From Candidatus Nanoarchaeia archaeon (GTDB taxonomy: Archaea; Nanoarchaeota; Nanoarchaeia; SCGC-AAA011-G17; JAFCDX01), in the NCBI GenBank assembly GCA_028717785.1, contig JAQUND010000080.1, positions 1-7,194 on the forward strand: a stretch of DNA of 7,194 nt. The letters are read 5' to 3'. Position numbers and translations under genes: made by a program. Numbering within the stretch: position 1 is the first letter of the stretch; every line of letters starts with the position of its first letter. Under the pieces are notes generated by a model, which saw only the letters and a list, made by a program, of their open reading frames with translations, was not told where the DNA came from and did not search any database. Below are positions 5,125 to 7,194 of this stretch, in pieces.

Positions 5125-5597
5125 CGTATTGCCATATCTACCTTAGCTATAAACTTTTTTGTTCTAGCTAAATACAATTTTATTGAAGGAATATCAAAAG
5201 TTTTCATTTTAAATGTAGGAGAACACATAATTACCTTATTACTTCTTATAAATTCCATATTACTTTCCTTATGACAGTTTAATATTGTTTTAATTTCTTG
5301 TATTAATTCTAAATCATCAATATTAAAATTATATCTTGAAGCACATTTTTCTTTAAAAACTGAAAATTTATTTTCAAAATTATCTGTTAAGGGATTTATT
5401 CTTTTATAATATCTATCAAATTGTAAAACTGCTTCCATTCCATCCATAACGCAAGAATGTAGATTTTGAGTTATTGTTAAAACAATTTTTACATCTTTTA
5501 CTAAAGGATAAGTCATATAAGTTAAATGATCTGCTGCATTTAATGATTTTTTTGCTGATAATAATAACTCGTCGTGCTTTTCCATAAGTTTTTCCAT
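5118..5597 (-). CDS. Helical protein, paralogue A of a tandem pair
   Basis: A 159-aa, predicted mainly helical protein, first in the MinD-like operon. It contains AKKSLNAADHLTYMTYPLV (about 15-33), a helix with L-x3-T-x2-NLHSCVMDGMEAVL, YYKRI, and a C-terminal IKLYLARTKKFIAKVDMAI. These positions align with the downstream paralogue. It carries five cysteines (C49, C85, C108, C125, C159), including the very last residue. No known family is recognised. The first ATG (5597) is preferred because the TATA box lies 27 nt before it; a second ATG is only four codons in. It ends in TAG inside the next gene's start region (7-nt overlap), so translation is probably coupled. Confidence 0.78.
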   Translation of the reverse strand: MEKLMEKHDELLLSAKKSLNAADHLTYMTYPLVKDVKIVLTITQNLHSCVMDGMEAVLQFDRYYKRINPLTDNFENKFSVFKEKCASRYNFNIDDLELIQEIKTILNCHKESNMEFIRSNKVIMCSPTFKMKTFDIPSIKLYLARTKKFIAKVDMAIRC

Positions 5598-5619
5598 GCC
5601 TATTTTAAGAAGTAAAGCA

Positions 5620-5628
5620 TATTTATTA
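5620..5628 (-). promoter_or_regulatory. TATA box of the four-gene MinD-like operon
   Basis: The minus strand reads TAATAAATA, centred 27 nt upstream of the ATG at 5597, in the 44-nt gap after the NAC gene. It implies that the operon of four overlapping genes is transcribed separately from NAC as a leaderless mRNA. Confidence 0.6.
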
Positions 5629-5641
5629 ATATTTTGAAAGT

Positions 5642-5968
5642 TTATTTTTTAAGATCTAGTATGGTTTTTGCTATATCACCATTATTTTTCTCTAATAAAC
5701 TCTTAACTTTTTCTTTAGAAGCTTTAGTTTGTTCCATAATCATTTCAACATCTTCTTCATTAAATGCTGATTCTTGAACTATTTCTCCTGAAATTTGAAA
5801 AGAAACTTGACCAGCCATATCTACTTTTGTTACACTTGGATTTTCAATTATTATTTTTTTATTATCTGTTGTTTCAATAATTACTCTAGAAGCACCTATT
5901 TCATCTTGCTTAATTCCAAGTTTCTTCATCGCCATTTTCACCATTCTGGGATCCATGCCGGGCATCAT
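5642..5968 (-). CDS. nac: Archaeal nascent polypeptide-associated complex protein (NAC)
   Basis: Archaeal homologue of the alpha subunit of the nascent polypeptide-associated complex, a homodimeric ribosome-bound chaperone that contacts emerging chains. The protein has 108 aa, the usual archaeal length. The N-terminus MMPGMDPRMVKMAMKKLGIK is typical. The NAC beta-barrel domain covers about 20-65 (ASRVIIETTDNKKIII, then VSFQISGEIVQE). A C-terminal UBA domain follows at about 70-108 (NEEDVEMIMEQTKASKEKV, then NNGDIAKTILDL). The first of two adjacent ATGs is chosen because the TATA box is centred 25-26 nt upstream of it. It lies among other protein-export genes on this strand (secG upstream), though each has its own promoter. 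Confidence 0.96.
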   Translation of the reverse strand: MMPGMDPRMVKMAMKKLGIKQDEIGASRVIIETTDNKKIIIENPSVTKVDMAGQVSFQISGEIVQESAFNEEDVEMIMEQTKASKEKVKSLLEKNNGDIAKTILDLKK

Positions 5969-5988
5969 ATTAGAAATAAGTAATTAAG

Positions 5989-5998
5989 TTATATATAA
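5989..5998 (-). promoter_or_regulatory. TATA box of the NAC gene
   Basis: TTATATATAA on the minus strand is centred 25-26 nt before the ATG at 5968. Predicted transcription start is at the initiation codon. Confidence 0.65.
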
Positions 5999-6007
5999 AA
6001 TTGTTGT

Positions 6008-6346
6008 TTATAACATAGAAATATATTTTGTAGCAACAAGAAAAACAGGAACTGCTTGTTTTAATGAATAAATATTATGACTCACATATTGATATACTTC
6101 TTCATCTAAATCAAAACCAGCAACACCATTAAGACCTATATTTCTTAAACCTAATTTATCATCCCAATTTAATCTTAAATCTACATTTAAAATAGAAATT
6201 AAATCTTCACTATATTTAGTTACTTCTTCTTTTCCATTATTTTTGTAAAAATTAGGAATAAATTTTAAATATTCTTTAGGTAATCTCACTATTGGAGCAG
6301 CCATTCCATCTAAAATATCTATTTTTGGATAATATATATTAACCAT
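6008..6346 (-). CDS. Hypothetical protein, 112 aa
   Basis: Not recognised. A small soluble protein with alternating strand and helix character. It starts VNIYYPKIDILDGMAAPIV, then has a helix KEYLKFIPNFYKNN, a polar stretch with SEDLISILNVDLRLNWDD, a Gly-rich LGLRNIGLNGVAGFDLDEE and a C-terminal hydrophobic helix AVPVFLVATKYISML (about 98-112). That last helix is too short and too near the end to be a confident membrane anchor. There are no cysteines and no known catalytic motif. It lies between secG and NAC, which only weakly hints at a role near the ribosome or translocon. Its TATA box immediately follows the secG stop, so it can be expressed alone. Confidence 0.72.
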   Translation of the reverse strand: MVNIYYPKIDILDGMAAPIVRLPKEYLKFIPNFYKNNGKEEVTKYSEDLISILNVDLRLNWDDKLGLRNIGLNGVAGFDLDEEVYQYVSHNIYSLKQAVPVFLVATKYISML

Positions 6347-6366
6347 AAAATAACTAACTAAGAAAT

Positions 6367-6375
6367 AAATATAAA
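6367..6375 (-). promoter_or_regulatory. TATA box of the 6008-6346 gene
   Basis: TTTATATTT on the minus strand is centred 25 nt upstream of the ATG at 6346. It begins 2 nt past the secG TAG, so gene ends and promoters here are packed with no spare sequence. Confidence 0.62.
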
Positions 6376-6376
6376 T

Positions 6377-6541
6377 CTATCCAAATAATTTGGTTTTATG
6401 TAAATAAATTTCAAAAAGAATAAATACAACAATGAAAATTACAACATACATAGGTTTTAATGATATTCTAGATCTGTACTCATCAAAATATCTAATTAAT
6501 CCACCACCAGAACTTGGTAATTGAACTCTATCATCTGCCAT
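6377..6541 (-). CDS. secG: Preprotein translocase subunit SecG/Sec61-beta
   Basis: A 54-aa protein, the small tail-anchored subunit of the archaeal SecYEG translocon. The conserved N-terminal cytosolic motif reads VQLPSSGGGLIRYFDEY (6-22), followed by RSRISLKP. A single transmembrane helix covers about 31-48 (MYVVIFIVVFILFEIYL), and the short tail HKTKLFG is outside. Length, motif and topology are all typical of archaeal Sec61-beta, so the assignment is strong even though the gene is very short. The ATG at 6541 is supported by a TATA box centred about 25 nt upstream. It is divergent from the membrane regulator gene at 6638. Confidence 0.95.
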   Translation of the reverse strand: MADDRVQLPSSGGGLIRYFDEYRSRISLKPMYVVIFIVVFILFEIYLHKTKLFG

Positions 6542-6560
6542 ATCTTTTTAATTTATTAAC

Positions 6561-6570
6561 AATATAAAAA
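6561..6570 (-). promoter_or_regulatory. TATA box of secG
   Basis: TTTTTATATT on the minus strand is centred about 25 nt before the secG ATG at 6541. It forms a divergent promoter with the gene at 6638. Confidence 0.62.
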
Positions 6571-6589
6571 GCTTATGGTTAAGATATAG

Positions 6590-6599
6590 AACTAAGTTT
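6590..6599. repeat. AACTAAGTTT element, copy 1
   Basis: AACT-A-AGTT (6590-6598) is a small inverted repeat located 8 nt upstream of the TATA box of the regulator gene. The same 10-mer AACTAAGTTT occurs in the promoter of the next gene (7139-7148). Candidate regulator half-sites; inference from recurrence. Confidence 0.4.
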
Positions 6600-6606
6600 C
6601 AGAACA

Positions 6607-6614
6607 TTTATATA
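6607..6614 (+). promoter_or_regulatory. TATA box of the membrane regulator gene
   Basis: TTTATATA is centred 27 nt before the ATG at 6638. This spacing decides the start: an in-frame TTG at 6629 would lie upstream of the predicted transcription start. The box overlaps the dyad at 6609-6626. Confidence 0.68.
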
Positions 6615-6626
6615 CTGTAGTATATA
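6609..6626. promoter_or_regulatory. Candidate autoregulatory operator (dyad overlapping the TATA box)
   Basis: TATATACT-GT-AGTATATA is a perfect inverted repeat with 8-bp arms and a 2-nt centre. It covers most of the TATA box and the core promoter of the winged-helix regulator gene, a typical place for autorepression by a dimeric DNA-binding protein. Symmetry is seen; function is inferred. Confidence 0.55.
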
Positions 6627-6637
6627 GGTTGTATAAT

Positions 6638-7114
6638 ATGAAAAATAGAAATGTAGGATTCTTAATTATTGGATTGGCATTAATAATTGGTATTATAGTA
6701 TTCTTATTTAATAATGCTATGACTACAATAGTTAGTACTTCATGTTCTCATGGTCCTAGTTGTACTATGTATGATACAATAGAAACTCAAACTTACATAT
6801 CTATTGCTATTATAGGTTTAATATTTATTATAGGTTTATTTTTTGTATTTGCTAAAGAAGCTGAAAAAATAATTTTAAAGACTAGAACTATTAAAGCTAA
6901 AAGAAAAGAAGTAGATACTTCTAAATTAGAAGCCGATGAAAGAAATGTAGTTAAATTATTACAAGCAGAAAATGGAGCAATATTCCAATCTACTTTAAAG
7001 GAAAAATTAAATCTAGGAAAAGTAGGTATGACAAGATTACTTGATAAATTAGAAGCAAAACAAATTATAGAAAGAAAAAGACGTGGAATGAATAATATAG
7101 TTGTTCTTAAGTGA
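6638..7114 (+). CDS. Membrane-anchored winged-helix transcriptional regulator
   Basis: A 158-aa protein with two transmembrane helices (about 6-25 and 52-72) and a cytoplasmic C-terminal winged-helix DNA-binding domain (about 97-158: ADERNVVKLLQAENGAIFQS, then LGKVGMTRLLDKLEAK, wing IIERKRRGMNNIVVLK). This is the layout of archaeal membrane-associated HTH regulators (COG2512-like). The predicted outer loop (26-51) carries C36-S-H38-G-P-S-C42 followed by M44, plausible ligands for a soft metal such as Cu(I); the cysteines could instead form a disulfide. The ATG at 6638 is preferred over an in-frame TTG at 6629 on promoter spacing. A dyad on its promoter suggests autoregulation. The next gene begins like a heavy-metal-associated protein, which supports, but does not prove, metal sensing. 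Confidence 0.85.
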   Translation: MKNRNVGFLIIGLALIIGIIVFLFNNAMTTIVSTSCSHGPSCTMYDTIETQTYISIAIIGLIFIIGLFFVFAKEAEKIILKTRTIKAKRKEVDTSKLEADERNVVKLLQAENGAIFQSTLKEKLNLGKVGMTRLLDKLEAKQIIERKRRGMNNIVVLK

Positions 7115-7122
7115 AACTAGTT
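7115..7122. repeat. AACTAGTT palindrome
   Basis: AACT-AGTT is an 8-bp palindrome directly after the regulator stop codon and about 12 nt upstream of the next TATA box. It shares ACT/AGT half-sites with the elements at 6590, 6609 and 7139. Confidence 0.35.
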
Positions 7123-7133
7123 ACACCAAACGG

Positions 7134-7140
7134 TATATAA
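7134..7140 (+). promoter_or_regulatory. TATA box of the HMA-like gene
   Basis: TATATAA is centred 26 nt before the ATG at 7163. The gene therefore has its own promoter, separate from the regulator gene, and is probably leaderless. Confidence 0.62.
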
Positions 7141-7148
7141 CTAAGTTT
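7139..7148. repeat. AACTAAGTTT element, copy 2
   Basis: An exact second copy of the 10-mer found at 6590-6599. Here it overlaps the end of the TATA box and lies upstream of the start, a position suited to repression. Its AACT-A-AGTT core is an inverted repeat. Confidence 0.42.
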
Positions 7149-7162
7149 AATATCAAAAAGTT

Positions 7163-7194
7163 ATGAAAAAAACATTTCAAATAAAAGGAATGCA
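7163..7194 (+). CDS. Start of a heavy-metal-associated (HMA) domain protein, partial
   Basis: Only ten complete codons are present, reading MKKTFQIKGM, then CA (His or Gln). In HMA domains of copper chaperones (CopZ) and copper P-type ATPases (CopA), the first beta-strand has this form and runs into G-M-x-C-x-x-C. The next residues, outside the window, would decide it. The start is supported by a TATA box 26 nt upstream. The neighbouring membrane regulator with a Cys/His loop fits a metal-handling locus. With so few residues this is a reasoned guess. Confidence 0.5.
   Translation, partial: MKKTFQIKGM

Noticed and set aside
4690..5597. HEPN toxin-type proteins
   Set aside because: The helical pattern is superficially similar, but the R-x4-6-H catalytic signature and an adjacent MNT-type nucleotidyltransferase are both missing.
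5795..5983. Open frame of 62 codons on the plus strand
   Set aside because: It is antisense to the NAC gene, whose NAC and UBA domains are certain. The His/Tyr/Phe-rich product looks like reverse-strand noise.
6629..6637. TTG start three codons upstream for the membrane regulator
   Set aside because: The TATA box at 6607-6614 predicts transcription starting at about 6637, after this TTG. ATG at 6638 fits the leaderless pattern of the other genes.
1..7194. Mobile elements, CRISPR arrays, rRNA genes
   Set aside because: No transposase or integrase motifs, no terminal repeats with target duplications, no regularly spaced repeats and no rRNA-like GC-richer block were found. Base composition and codon use look uniform.

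Overview
The window looks like a piece of a small-genome, very AT-rich archaeon, most likely DPANN (Woesearchaeota/Pacearchaeota-like). This rests on archaeal-only or archaeal-type genes (Sec61-beta/SecG, NAC with a UBA tail, archaeal HisRS motifs, an archaeal kleisin ScpA) and on a tRNA interrupted by bulge-helix-bulge introns. It also rests on TATA-box promoters sitting about 26 nt before the start codon, so transcripts appear leaderless and Shine-Dalgarno sites are absent. No taxon was checked by search.

Left part (1-3151). The 3' part of scpA overlaps a small cytidylyltransferase-like gene by ATGA. A separately promoted 127-aa protein follows, whose C-terminal half resembles the catalytic-cysteine segment of isochorismatase/nicotinamidase-type hydrolases. 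It converges on hisS (minus strand), with only 5 nt between the two stops. hisS is divergent from an unrecognised 122-aa gene; the 132-nt gap carries two TATA boxes and two adjacent palindromes.

Centre (3163-5597, minus strand). A TATA-led operon encodes two tandem paralogous helical proteins, a MinD/ParA-family ATPase with a possible C-terminal membrane-targeting helix, and a DUF2238-like membrane protein. All four genes overlap. This is the best candidate for an undescribed system: a MinD-type ATPase with two dedicated partners and a membrane protein. Just beyond it lies a tRNA gene that I resolve as tRNA-His(GTG) with two introns, one of 30 nt near position 28 and one of 14 nt at the canonical 37/38 site.

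Right part (5642-7194). The minus strand carries NAC, an unrecognised 112-aa gene and a 54-aa secG (6377-6541), each with its own TATA box. Divergent from secG is a membrane-anchored winged-helix regulator with a Cys-x-His-x3-Cys motif in its predicted outer loop. It is followed by the first 10 codons of what looks like a heavy-metal-associated (HMA) protein, copper chaperone or copper P-type ATPase. ACT-AGT inverted repeats recur in both promoters, suggesting a metal-responsive regulator and target pair. No mobile element, CRISPR array or rRNA is visible, and no stretch over 300 nt lacks a gene.
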